A stretch of 64,000 bases of DNA. It comes from RGIG8306 sp964426655 (lineage in GTDB: Bacteria; Bacillota; Clostridia; Lachnospirales; Lachnospiraceae). Below the pieces are notes generated by a model. The model saw only the letters and a list, made by a program, of their open reading frames with translations, had not been told where the DNA came from and did not search any database. Where the stretch lies: assembly GCA_964426655.1 (NCBI GenBank), contig CAYRQT010000004.1, forward strand, positions 53,085 to 117,084, written 5' to 3'. The position numbers and the translations under genes were made by a program. Positions 7,739-15,379 of this stretch are shown one piece after another. Each line of letters starts with the position of its first letter. The first letter of the stretch is position 1.

Positions 7739-8629
7739 ATGATGGCGGATTATATGATCAGCTGCTGTTCAACGGTGGATTTAACTGCACAACATCTGGC
7801 TGAGCGCCGGATCGCCTGCGTCTTTTTTCACTATCAAATGGATGGGGTGGAATATCTGGATGACCTGGGACAGTCCATTTCCTTTCCTGATTTCTATAAA
7901 AAAATGGAGCAGGAGGCAATGACAAAAACCTCTCAGGTAAATGCTGAAGAATATGCGGCTCACTTTAGAAAATACCTGGAAGCAGGGCAGGATGTGATAC
8001 ATGTGTGTCTTTCGTCCGGCATATCGGGCACCATTAATTCAGCGCTCATTGCCAAGGCACAGATGGAAGAGGCTTTTCCGGAGCGCAAAATATATGTGAT
8101 AGATTCACTGGCTGCATCCAGTGGATATGGCCTCCTGATGAATACTATGGCTGACAGAAGAGATGCCGGGATGGATATAGATACTTTGCGAGACTGGGTA
8201 GAGCAAAACAAGCTGCATTTGCATCACTGGTTCTTTTCCATGGATCTTACTTTTTATGTGAGGGGCGGACGGATCACAGCGGCAGCAGGATGGTTCGGCA
8301 CCATTTTGAATCTTTGTCCGTTGTTAAACGTCAATAATGAGGGGCGCCTGATTCCCCGTTCTAAACTGAGGGGGAAAAAGCGGGCAATTAAGGCAGCATT
8401 TGACCGTATGGTGGAGCATGCAGAGGGGGGGCTTGCCTATGCGGATCAATGCTATATTTCCCAGTCTGCCTGCTATGAAGATGCCAAAACCCTGGCAGAT
8501 ATGATTGAAGAGGCTTTTCCCAATCTGAAGGAAAAGGTGCTGATCAATTATATCGGTACTACCATTGGCAGTCATACGGGTCCCGGGACTGTGGCTCTCT
8601 TTTTCTGGGGAGATGAAAGAGGGGAATAA
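7739..8629 (+). CDS. DegV family fatty-acid-binding protein
   Basis: A DegV-family protein of 296 residues. DegV/FakB proteins bind a fatty acid and, as FakB, present it to the FakA kinase for phosphorylation. Motifs visible are SCCSTVDL at the N-terminus (the DST-DL pattern with Cys replacing Asp), CLSSGISGTINSA near residue 90, IDSLAASSGYG near 120 and a C-terminal IGTTIGSHTGPGTVALFF. GGGAGG lies 5 or 8 bases before two consecutive ATG codons (7739, 7742). The ORF extends to 7658 but without a ribosome site. panE follows 24 bases later, probably in the same transcript. Confidence 0.88.
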   Translation: MMADYMISCCSTVDLTAQHLAERRIACVFFHYQMDGVEYLDDLGQSISFPDFYKKMEQEAMTKTSQVNAEEYAAHFRKYLEAGQDVIHVCLSSGISGTINSALIAKAQMEEAFPERKIYVIDSLAASSGYGLLMNTMADRRDAGMDIDTLRDWVEQNKLHLHHWFFSMDLTFYVRGGRITAAAGWFGTILNLCPLLNVNNEGRLIPRSKLRGKKRAIKAAFDRMVEHAEGGLAYADQCYISQSACYEDAKTLADMIEEAFPNLKEKVLINYIGTTIGSHTGPGTVALFFWGDERGE

Positions 8630-8653
8630 GGAAATGGCAGTCAGGAGGATGTA

Positions 8654-9598
8654 ATGACGATTCAGAATGTGACATTGATAGGGCTGGGCGCAATGGGATC
8701 TTTTTTCGCCCCCAGGCTGGATGCTGTATTGGGAAAGGAACATTTTCGGGTCCTGGCAGAAGGAGAGAGGAAAGAACGTTTGCGGGATAAAGGCATATTC
8801 CTGAATGGCAAACAGTATTTTTTCTCTTTGGTAGAACCTTCCATGGAAGGAGAGCCTGTAGACTTAATTATTATGGCTGTAAAAGATACGGGGCTTAAAC
8901 AGGCTATACAGGATATTCGGCATCAGGTCGGTCCACATACCCAGATTTTGTGCGTCATGAATGGCGTGGACAGTGAAGAGCAACTGGCAGCCGTATATGG
9001 CTGGGAACATGTGCTCTACTCCTACATGCGTGTCTCTATTGTCATGCAGAATGGAGTGGCGGAGTTTAACCCGGAGGTGGGAAGTGTTCATTTTGGGGAA
9101 AGAATAAATGACACTTACAGTGAGCGGGTAGAAGCCATCAGAGAGCTGTTTGATCGTTGCGGTATTCGCTATCGAATCGATCAGGATATGGTTAAGGGGC
9201 TTTGGTTCAAATTCATGTGTAATGTGGGCGAAAATATGACATGTGCACTGTTGGATGTGCCTTTTGGGGCCTATCATATCAGTGAAGATGCCAACTTTAT
9301 TCGAAGAGCGGCCATGCAGGAAGTGATTTTGATAGCCAATAAATTGGGGATTCCGCTTTCTCAGGCGGATATTGCACATCAGGAAACCGTTATTACCAAT
9401 CTGCCTTTTGCCAACTTGCCTTCTACTCTGCAGGATCTGCGGGCCGGAAGGAAAACAGAAGTGGAAATGTTTGCAGGAAAAGTGGTTCGGCTAGGCAAAC
9501 AGCTACAGATTCCTACGCCCTATTGCGAACTTCTTTATCACGGTATTTTGGTAAGAGAAGAAAAAATAGCAGGTGCGTTTGACAGCAACGGAAAATAA
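8654..9598 (+). CDS. panE: 2-dehydropantoate 2-reductase (ketopantoate reductase family)
   Basis: An NADPH-dependent reductase family that reduces ketopantoate to pantoate for CoA synthesis. The 314-residue protein starts with the nucleotide motif TLIGLGAMGS, has the catalytic Lys region KGLWFKFMCN near residue 180 and a helical C-terminal domain with the ApbA C-terminal pattern PSTLQDLRAGRKTEVE. GGAGGATGTA precedes the ATG. panB, panC and panD are not here, and many clostridia carry several paralogues, so the substrate could be another 2-ketoacid. Confidence 0.85.
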   Translation: MTIQNVTLIGLGAMGSFFAPRLDAVLGKEHFRVLAEGERKERLRDKGIFLNGKQYFFSLVEPSMEGEPVDLIIMAVKDTGLKQAIQDIRHQVGPHTQILCVMNGVDSEEQLAAVYGWEHVLYSYMRVSIVMQNGVAEFNPEVGSVHFGERINDTYSERVEAIRELFDRCGIRYRIDQDMVKGLWFKFMCNVGENMTCALLDVPFGAYHISEDANFIRRAAMQEVILIANKLGIPLSQADIAHQETVITNLPFANLPSTLQDLRAGRKTEVEMFAGKVVRLGKQLQIPTPYCELLYHGILVREEKIAGAFDSNGK

Positions 9599-9609
9599 TT
9601 CAATAATTG

Positions 9610-9646
9610 ACCCGTTTTCCTCTTGACATTTTGAAAGAAAACGGGT
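9610..9646 (+). repeat. Inverted repeat with 10-bp perfect arms upstream of the peroxidase operon
   Basis: ACCCGTTTTC (9610-9619) and GAAAACGGGT (9637-9646) are exact reverse complements separated by 17 bp that contain TTGACA (9623-9628). It could be the panE terminator, though no T-run follows, or a second operator. Confidence 0.65.
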
Positions 9647-9650
9647 ACTC

Positions 9651-9680
9651 TTAACTCATAAAGATTGCGCGCAATATAAT
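9651..9680 (+). promoter_or_regulatory. Promoter of the peroxide-defence operon
   Basis: TTAACT (9651-9656), an 18-bp spacer and TATAAT (9675-9680). A competing arrangement is TTGACA (9623-9628), 17 bp, TACTCT (9646-9651). In both cases the palindrome at 9664-9675 lies over the promoter or start-site region. Confidence 0.5.
9664..9675. promoter_or_regulatory. Perfect 12-bp palindrome, candidate OhrR operator
   Basis: ATTGCGCGCAAT is a perfect palindrome that fills the spacer just before the TATAAT box. MarR-family repressors such as OhrR typically bind short palindromes overlapping promoters and often regulate their own operon. The last gene of this operon encodes an OhrR-like protein. The repressor-site pairing is inference. 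Confidence 0.55.
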
Positions 9681-9741
9681 ATAACACAATAATATGTGGC
9701 GATTTACGGCGGCTTAAAAACCGGGGAAGGAAAGGATCGCA

Positions 9742-10215
9742 ATGGGGGTCTATGATTTTACAGTGCTGAATGATCAGAATGAACTGGTTCCTTTGGAAAA
9801 ATATGCAGGGCAGGTGCTTTTGATTGTGAACACTGCCACTGGCTGTGGGTTTACTCCACAGTATAAAGGCTTGGAGGATCTTTACGAAAAGTATCGGGAC
9901 AAAGGTTTTGTTGTTTTGGATTTTCCCTGTAATCAGTTTGGAGGGCAGGCACCGGGAAGCATAGAGGAGATCAATGCGTTTTGTACTTTGAAATACCAGA
10001 CCACATTCCCCCGGTTCCAAAAAATTGAAGTGAATGGAGATAAGGAAGCTCCTTTATTCCGGTACCTGAAGGAGCAGACGGGTGGTGTTTTCGGTAATGC
10101 CATCAAGTGGAATTTTACAAAATTTCTAATTGATCGGGATGGAACAGTGTTGGAGCGTTTTGCGCCCACCACAAAACCGGAGCAGATTGAGAGCAACTTA
10201 AAGGCACTGCTATAG
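9742..10215 (+). CDS. Glutathione peroxidase family protein, Cys type (first copy)
   Basis: A 157-residue peroxidase of the GPx family. The peroxidatic residue is Cys35 (NTATGCGFTPQY), not selenocysteine; Gln and Trp/Asn of the catalytic set are visible in FPCNQFGGQ and KWNFTKF. Cys81 (EINAFC) sits where thioredoxin-dependent GPx enzymes carry the resolving Cys. It probably reduces hydroperoxides using thioredoxin, which is encoded two genes downstream. AAGGAAAGGAT precedes the ATG. It is the first gene of the OhrR-linked operon. Confidence 0.92.
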   Translation: MGVYDFTVLNDQNELVPLEKYAGQVLLIVNTATGCGFTPQYKGLEDLYEKYRDKGFVVLDFPCNQFGGQAPGSIEEINAFCTLKYQTTFPRFQKIEVNGDKEAPLFRYLKEQTGGVFGNAIKWNFTKFLIDRDGTVLERFAPTTKPEQIESNLKALL

Positions 10216-10224
10216 GAGGATAAC

Positions 10225-10776
10225 ATGAGTGTTTATGATTTTACAGTGAAGGACAGAAAGGGAGAGAAGGTTTCCCTTAAGGCGTATGAGGGCAAGGTTT
10301 TGCTGATTATCAATTCTGCAACAGAGTGTGGGTTTACCCCTCAGTATGATGAGCTGAGAGAGATTCAGAATAAATATGCTGAGAGAGGATTTTCCATACT
10401 GGATTTTCCCTGCAATCAGTTCGGGGGACAGGCACCGGGAACAAATGAAGAGATTGCTCAGTTTTGCACCATGAGGTATGGGGTGACATTCCCCATTTTT
10501 GGCAAGTTGGAAGTGAACGGGCCGGGAGAAGATCCGCTCTACACTTATCTGAAGGCTCAAAAGGGGTTTGCAGGCTTTGATCCGGCACATGAACTGACCC
10601 CAATCCTGGAAGATATTTTGGGAAAGGCTGATCCGGACTACGCAAAAAAGACAGATATTAAGTGGAATTTTACGAAATTCTTAGTGGATAAAAAAGGTGA
10701 GGTTTTGGCTCGTTTTGAGCCCACAACCAGTCTTTCAGTAGTAGAAGAGGCAATTGCCAAAGCATTACAAGCGTAA
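10225..10776 (+). CDS. Glutathione peroxidase family protein, Cys type (second copy)
   Basis: A tandem paralogue of the preceding gene, 183 residues. It keeps Cys35 (NSATECGFT), Cys63 in FPCNQFGGQ and Cys81 (EIAQFC), with the same spacing. It differs by an insert of about 25 residues before IKWNFTKF, rich in acidic residues and seen in other bacterial GPx proteins. Only 9 bases separate the two genes. The paralogues may prefer different peroxides, for example small organic versus lipid hydroperoxides, but the sequence does not decide this. Confidence 0.92.
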   Translation: MSVYDFTVKDRKGEKVSLKAYEGKVLLIINSATECGFTPQYDELREIQNKYAERGFSILDFPCNQFGGQAPGTNEEIAQFCTMRYGVTFPIFGKLEVNGPGEDPLYTYLKAQKGFAGFDPAHELTPILEDILGKADPDYAKKTDIKWNFTKFLVDKKGEVLARFEPTTSLSVVEEAIAKALQA

Positions 10777-10790
10777 TAAAGGAGGACATT

Positions 10791-11099
10791 ATGGCTGCGA
10801 TTGTTGTAACAGAACAGAGTTTTGAAAAAGAGGTTTTACAGGCAGACAGGCCAGTACTGGTAGATTTTTGGGCAAGCTGGTGTGGTCCCTGCAAAATGTT
10901 GCTTCCGGTGGTGGAGGAGCTGGCGGAGGAACTAAAGGATGCCAAAGTCTGCAAGATCAATGTGGATGAGGAACCTGCACTGGCTGAGAAATTCAATATT
11001 ATGACCATCCCAACACTTCTGGTATTTAAGGAAGGAAAACTGATTAGCAGCTCTATTGGCGTAAAGCCAAAAGCAGAAATAATCAGCATGTTGGCATAA
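10791..11099 (+). CDS. trxA: Thioredoxin
   Basis: A 102-residue thioredoxin with the active site WASWCGPCK (Cys31, Cys34), the cis-proline region MTIPTLLVFKEG and the full thioredoxin length. It is a cytoplasmic disulfide reductant. AAGGAGG lies just upstream of the ATG, 14 bases after the second peroxidase. Its place in the operon suggests it recycles the two peroxidases. No thioredoxin reductase is present in the window. Confidence 0.95.
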   Translation: MAAIVVTEQSFEKEVLQADRPVLVDFWASWCGPCKMLLPVVEELAEELKDAKVCKINVDEEPALAEKFNIMTIPTLLVFKEGKLISSSIGVKPKAEIISMLA

Positions 11100-11122
11100 T
11101 CAGCAGGAAAGGATGGAATTGG

Positions 11123-11578
11123 GTGAGTTTTAGTAAAGAAGATGGCATTAAACTGGGGAATCAGCTGTGCTTCCCATTATATGCCTGTGCAAAAGAAATT
11201 GTAAAAAGGTATAAGCCTTATCTGGATGAAATCGACCTGACCTATACCCAGTATATTGTCATGATGGTGCTGTGGGAAGAGAGGGAGATGAATGTGAAGA
11301 CTTTGGGAGAACATCTGTATCTGGACTCCGGAACCCTTACCCCAGTATTAAAAAAACTGGAGGCAAAGGCTTACATTCAGAGGACTCGTTCCAGGGAGGA
11401 TGAGCGCAATGTAATAGTTAGAATTACAAAGCAGGGGGAGGCACTGAAAGAGAAAGCATATTCGGTGCCGGTCCACATGAAAAAATGCCTGGCAATTTCC
11501 GATGAGGAAGCCCAATCCCTGTATACAATGCTGTACAAGGTCCTACATAATTTAAGTACCTGCAATATGGAAGAATAA
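11123..11578 (+). CDS. ohrR: OhrR-like MarR family peroxide-sensing repressor
   Basis: A 151-residue winged-helix regulator. It matches OhrR closely: Cys16 in NQLCFPLY corresponds to the reactive Cys15 of Bacillus OhrR, followed by YKPYLDEIDLTYTQY with the tyrosines that hold the Cys thiolate. The recognition helix region is LYLDSGTLTPVLKKLE and the wing carries RSREDERNV. OhrR represses peroxidase genes until its Cys is oxidised by an organic hydroperoxide. Start is GTG 11123 with an AAAGGA upstream. No ohrA gene is present; the peroxidases take its place. Confidence 0.88.
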   Translation: MSFSKEDGIKLGNQLCFPLYACAKEIVKRYKPYLDEIDLTYTQYIVMMVLWEEREMNVKTLGEHLYLDSGTLTPVLKKLEAKAYIQRTRSREDERNVIVRITKQGEALKEKAYSVPVHMKKCLAISDEEAQSLYTMLYKVLHNLSTCNMEE

Positions 11579-11583
11579 ACATA

Positions 11584-11628
11584 GGGACATACCCCGGCAG
11601 GATTTCCTGCAGGGGTATGTCCCCTTGA
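11584..11628 (+). terminator. Terminator after ohrR
   Basis: GGGACATACCCC (11584-11595) pairs with GGGGTATGTCCC (11612-11623), with an inner GCAGGA/TCCTGC stem. The T-run is only two or three bases, so termination may be partial. Confidence 0.65.
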
Positions 11629-11646
11629 GCTTAAGGAGGTAAAGGT

Positions 11647-12807
11647 TTGTATACCATTGCAGATTATGTCAGCTGGCGGGGGGATCTGGCTTTTGATAGA
11701 GATCCTTTTAATGAGGTGGATAATTTATTGCTTTCCATGTTTTCGTACATTGAGTGGGGAGGAATAGTTTCAGATAAAATTGGACTGGAAAGTAGTATTT
11801 CTTTTCAGGAAGCTGCAACAAGGTGGCTCGAAAAGGAAAACAAAACGGAATATATTGTGAGTATGCCGGCCTATAAAGAAGTGCCGATCATTTTGGAGAA
11901 GGCCTCAAAAATGCCCCGGTTTAAGGATATTCGCATGCACGGGTTCTCCGTCATTCTGGATCCAGAGGAAACAAGACAGTTTTCTGCTGTTATTTTCACG
12001 GTGCGAAAGGATCGCCACTTTGTGGCATTTCGGGGCACAGATGATTCCATAGCAGGGTGGAAAGAAGATTTTCAGTTAAGTTTTAAAGCGGAAATCCCTG
12101 CACAGCAGGCAGGGGCAGTTTACCTGAAGGAGGTTTGCGGGGCCCTTCCTGGATATTTTGCAGTAGGGGGACATTCTAAGGGGGGGAATATTGCTGTGTT
12201 CAGTGCTTTGCAGCTTCCGGATTCACTTCAAAACAGAGTATTGGATATCTATAGCAATGATGGACCGGGATTGAGAGAAGCGCTGGTGGAGAGCGAGAAA
12301 TATAAAAGGGTGCAGAGCAGGATTCACACTATAGTGCCGAAGTCTTCCATTATTGGCATGGTGTTGGAACATGGAGAGGATTTCCGGGTCATTAACAGCC
12401 AGGGCGTAGGCATTTTGCAGCACAATGGCCTTTTGTGGGCAGTGGAAGGTTGCAGATTCGTCGATGAAGCAGGATTGACAGAAGAAAGCCTCCGTATGAA
12501 CAGGACTGTCAGAAAATGGATGGAGACACTGACCTATGAAGAGAAAGAAGATTTCGTGGAAGGGTTGTTTGGTATTTTCGAAGCGGCAGGTACACAAACG
12601 TTTACGGACTGGAAAACAGAACGCTTGTCCAGACTGGAAGCCATGCTGAAGGCTTACAAGGAAATGGATGATAAAACCCGCAGTGGTCTGGTTCTTGGTA
12701 TGGAGCTTTTAATCTCTGAAAGTAACCGTCAGTTGCTACACTCTATAGGAAAAAGGTTTTCTTCCTTGTTTGAAAAGGAAAAAAAGGAAAATGCTGAACA
12801 AAAATAA
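11647..12807 (+). CDS. DUF2974 alpha/beta-hydrolase family protein
   Basis: A 386-residue protein of the DUF2974 (Mbeg1-like) family. It has the lipase-type nucleophile elbow GGHSKGGNIA near residue 180, preceded by VAFRGTDDSIAGWKEDF, the usual region before the nucleophile in class 3-type lipases. Substrate is unknown. TTG 11647 is taken as start because AAGGAGG lies 7 bases before it and the conserved domain begins at once. There is no signal peptide, so it should be cytoplasmic. Confidence 0.82.
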   Translation: MYTIADYVSWRGDLAFDRDPFNEVDNLLLSMFSYIEWGGIVSDKIGLESSISFQEAATRWLEKENKTEYIVSMPAYKEVPIILEKASKMPRFKDIRMHGFSVILDPEETRQFSAVIFTVRKDRHFVAFRGTDDSIAGWKEDFQLSFKAEIPAQQAGAVYLKEVCGALPGYFAVGGHSKGGNIAVFSALQLPDSLQNRVLDIYSNDGPGLREALVESEKYKRVQSRIHTIVPKSSIIGMVLEHGEDFRVINSQGVGILQHNGLLWAVEGCRFVDEAGLTEESLRMNRTVRKWMETLTYEEKEDFVEGLFGIFEAAGTQTFTDWKTERLSRLEAMLKAYKEMDDKTRSGLVLGMELLISESNRQLLHSIGKRFSSLFEKEKKENAEQK

Positions 12808-12849
12808 TAAAATGAGAAGTTTTGCTTAATTTAATTAAGTGAAAACGAG

Positions 12850-12878
12850 TTGACAATGAGCTTAAAATGATATACAAT
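12850..12878 (+). promoter_or_regulatory. Promoter of glnN
   Basis: Consensus TTGACA (12850-12855), 17-bp spacer, TACAAT (12873-12878). A CTTAAT-TTA-ATTAAG inverted repeat (12824-12838) lies just upstream of the -35 box and could be a regulator site. The start codon is 170 bases downstream, leaving a long leader. Confidence 0.8.
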
Positions 12879-12889
12879 GCGAATCATAA

Positions 12890-12932
12890 ATGGCAAAGGC
12901 GCTGTAGGTTTATTTCCTCCACGCCTTTTTTA
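12890..12932 (+). promoter_or_regulatory. glnN leader: intrinsic terminator with competing hexaloop hairpin
   Basis: AAGGCG (12896-12901) pairs with CGCCTT (12922-12927), with an inner AGG/CCT stem, followed by a T-run ending at 12931: an intrinsic terminator before glnN. A mutually exclusive hairpin can form: AUGGC (12890-12894) with GCUGU (12901-12905, two wobble pairs) around the six-base loop AAAGGC. Its A at loop position 1 and G at position 4 match the hexaloop rule for RNAs bound by ANTAR antiterminators. An ANTAR protein is encoded at 16658. The usual first hairpin of the two-hairpin ANTAR motif was not found. Confidence 0.6.
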
Positions 12933-13048
12933 TATGCTGGAGATGAATAAATATACAAATTATGTATGAAATGAAACTGCAGCACCTCTGTTTTTAGGTA
13001 AAATATACAAAGTGTAAGGCTGCGATGCGGCGGAAGGGAGTAGTTTAT

Positions 13049-15142
13049 ATGAAAGGCATACCTGAATTGTTTGGTAGCATGGTATTTAATGATGCGGTGA
13101 TGAAGGAGAAGCTTCCAAAGGATACTTATAAATCATTGCGTAAAACAATTGATGCAGGCGAGCCTCTGACGCTTGATGTGGCGAATGTGGTAGCAAGTGC
13201 AATGAAAGATTGGGCAATTGAAAAAGGTGCAACCCATTTTACACATTGGTTCCAGCCTATGACCGGAATTACAGCAGAAAAGCATGACAGCTTTATTTCA
13301 CCCGAACCGGATGGCCGGGTGGTTATGGAGTTCTCCGGTAAAGAACTGATTAAAGGAGAACCGGATGCATCTTCTTTTCCTTCAGGCGGACTGCGTGCGA
13401 CTTTTGAAGCCAGAGGTTATACCGCATGGGATCCCACATCCTATGCATTTATTAAAGATGATACTCTTTGCATCCCCACTGCATTTTGCTCTTACAGTGG
13501 AGAGGCATTGGACAAGAAAACCCCCCTGCTGCGTTCCATGCAGGCGATTGACAAGGCTGCTACACGTGTCCTCAGACTCTTTGGTGATACAGAGAGCAAG
13601 CATGTCATTACAACTGTAGGCCCCGAGCAGGAGTATTTCCTTATCGACAGAACCATGTATGAGCAGAGACCTGATTTGCAATACACCAACAGAACCCTTT
13701 TTGGTGCAAAGCCTCCCAAGGGACAGGAGTTGGAGGATCACTATTTCGGTTCTATCAAACAGCGTGTGTCTGATTATATGAAAGATCTGGATCAGGAACT
13801 GTGGAAGCTTGGCATTACGGCAAAGACCAAGCATAACGAAGTTGCTCCGGCGCAGCATGAGCTGGCTCCTATTTTCCAGACCACAAATGTGGCCACAGAC
13901 CACAACCAGCTTACCATGGAAATGATGAAGAAAGTGGCAGCTAAGCATGGCTTGGCCTGCCTGCTTCATGAGAAACCCTTTGCAGGAGTAAACGGAAGCG
14001 GTAAGCACAATAACTGGTCCATCGCAACAGATAAAGGTAAGAATCTGTTGGAGCCTGGAAAAACGCCTTCTCAAAATATCCAGTTCCTGTTCTTCCTGAC
14101 GGCCATTATTAAGGCCGTGGATGATTATCAGGAATTGTTGAGAGTTTCTGTTGCAAATGCAGGAAATGACCACAGATTGGGAGCCAATGAAGCACCGCCG
14201 GCCATTATGTCTGTATTTGTTGGCGAAGAGTTGGAAGCTATCCTGGATTCCATCGAACAGGCTGTCAGCTATTGTGACAGAGAGCGTTCCTTTATGGAAA
14301 TTGGTGCAGCCGTGCTGCCGAATATTCCCAAGGACAATACAGATCGTAACAGGACATCACCTTTTGCATTCACCGGAAATAAATTTGAGTTCCGTTCCTT
14401 GGGATCAACATTCTCCATCTCCGGTCCGAATATCATTCTGAACACCATTGTGGCCGAAAGCCTTACGCAGATGGCAGAAAAGTTGGAAAATACAACTGAT
14501 TTCCAGAAAGATGTTCTGGCATTGATTCGGGATACGATCATTGCTCATAAGAGAATCATCTTCAATGGCAATGGGTACAGCCCTGAGTGGGTTGAGGAAG
14601 CTGCAAAGAGAGGATTGTCCAATCTGCGTGACACAGTTGATGCACTTCCTTCCTTCATTGTAGAGGAGAATGTAGAGCTTTTTGTAAAGCATAAGGTGTT
14701 CTCCGCAGCAGAAGTACATTCCCGTTATGAGATTCTTTTGGAGAATTATTCCAAGACCATCAATATTGAGGCTCTCACTCTGGTTGATATGGTGAAAAAG
14801 GGAATTACCGGTTCGGCGCTGGCATTCCAGAAAGAACTGGCAGAAATTCTTTCCATGAAGAAGAGCCTGGGCGTTTCCGCAGAGGATAGTCTGGAAGGGA
14901 AACTGTTGTCAGAGGTATCTGGACTGACAAACAGCCTGTATGGGAAGGTAGCCAAGCTTGAAGAAGAGGAATTAAAGGCTAGCGAAGTAGAAGGCGCCTA
15001 TGAGCAGGCAAAATACTACAGAGATGAAGTGATTCCCGCTATGGCAGCTGTTCGTGAAGTTGTTGATGCGTTGGAAGTGGTAACACCCAAGAAGTTTTGG
15101 GCATATCCTACATATGCAGAAATGCTCTTCAGTGTGAAGTGA
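13049..15142 (+). CDS. glnN: Glutamine synthetase type III
   Basis: ATP-dependent ligation of ammonia to glutamate. At 697 residues it has the length of the GSIII (GlnN) class, about 250 residues longer than GSI. Motifs: GPEQEYFLID (metal-binding Glu region) near residue 200, EVAPAQHELAP, GVNGSGKHNNWS and RTSPFAFTGNKFEFRSLGS. ATG 13049 is chosen over ATG 13025 because AAGGGAG lies 8 bases before it and the conserved GIPELFGSMVFND follows. Expression is probably controlled by the leader terminator at 12896-12931, linking it to the ANTAR protein two genes downstream. Confidence 0.95.
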   Translation: MKGIPELFGSMVFNDAVMKEKLPKDTYKSLRKTIDAGEPLTLDVANVVASAMKDWAIEKGATHFTHWFQPMTGITAEKHDSFISPEPDGRVVMEFSGKELIKGEPDASSFPSGGLRATFEARGYTAWDPTSYAFIKDDTLCIPTAFCSYSGEALDKKTPLLRSMQAIDKAATRVLRLFGDTESKHVITTVGPEQEYFLIDRTMYEQRPDLQYTNRTLFGAKPPKGQELEDHYFGSIKQRVSDYMKDLDQELWKLGITAKTKHNEVAPAQHELAPIFQTTNVATDHNQLTMEMMKKVAAKHGLACLLHEKPFAGVNGSGKHNNWSIATDKGKNLLEPGKTPSQNIQFLFFLTAIIKAVDDYQELLRVSVANAGNDHRLGANEAPPAIMSVFVGEELEAILDSIEQAVSYCDRERSFMEIGAAVLPNIPKDNTDRNRTSPFAFTGNKFEFRSLGSTFSISGPNIILNTIVAESLTQMAEKLENTTDFQKDVLALIRDTIIAHKRIIFNGNGYSPEWVEEAAKRGLSNLRDTVDALPSFIVEENVELFVKHKVFSAAEVHSRYEILLENYSKTINIEALTLVDMVKKGITGSALAFQKELAEILSMKKSLGVSAEDSLEGKLLSEVSGLTNSLYGKVAKLEEEELKASEVEGAYEQAKYYRDEVIPAMAAVREVVDALEVVTPKKFWAYPTYAEMLFSVK

Positions 15143-15178
15143 TCTGATTTTTAAAACAGATGTATATATGATTAAGTA

Positions 15179-15216
15179 AATGTCTCGGGGGTTCCAAAAG
15201 GAGCTCCCGAGACATT
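15179..15216 (+). terminator. Hairpin after glnN, probable terminator
   Basis: AATGTCTCGGG (15179-15189) pairs perfectly with CCCGAGACATT (15206-15216) around a smaller GTTCC-AAAA-GGAGC stem. No T-run follows, so it may stabilise the glnN 3' end rather than terminate strongly. Confidence 0.55.
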
Positions 15217-15230
15217 GTGATGACAGGAAA

Positions 15231-15246
15231 TTGGCGGTTTTATGCA
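15231..15246 (+). promoter_or_regulatory. Possible sigma54-type promoter before the GlnA-like gene
   Basis: TTGGCGG-N4-ATGCA has GG at 15233-15234 and GC at 15244-15245, the 11-bp offset of the sigma54 -24/-12 consensus, and matches it apart from three bases. It overlaps the palindrome TTTATGCATAAA (15239-15250). A sigma70-type alternative lies downstream. A chance match is possible. Confidence 0.3.
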
Positions 15247-15299
15247 TAAAGTCAGTATAAAGCCAAAGAAAATTCTCTGAGTTGTCATTTTGGATACAC

Positions 15300-15328
15300 T
15301 TGACGGCTTATTAGAAGTAGAGTAGGAT
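15300..15328 (+). promoter_or_regulatory. Possible sigma70-type promoter of the GlnA-like operon
   Basis: TTGACG (15300-15305), 17-bp spacer, TAGGAT (15323-15328), 51 bases before the start codon. Confidence 0.5.
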
Positions 15329-15379
15329 AGTTCTGTGTGGCGCAGAAAAAGGCAGCCTTAAGCCAAGAGGAGGTTTGCA

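Noticed and set aside
13382..14173. 263-codon minus-strand ORF inside glnN
   Set aside because: It is an antisense shadow of a conserved gene, with Cys/His-rich low-quality sequence and no ribosome site.
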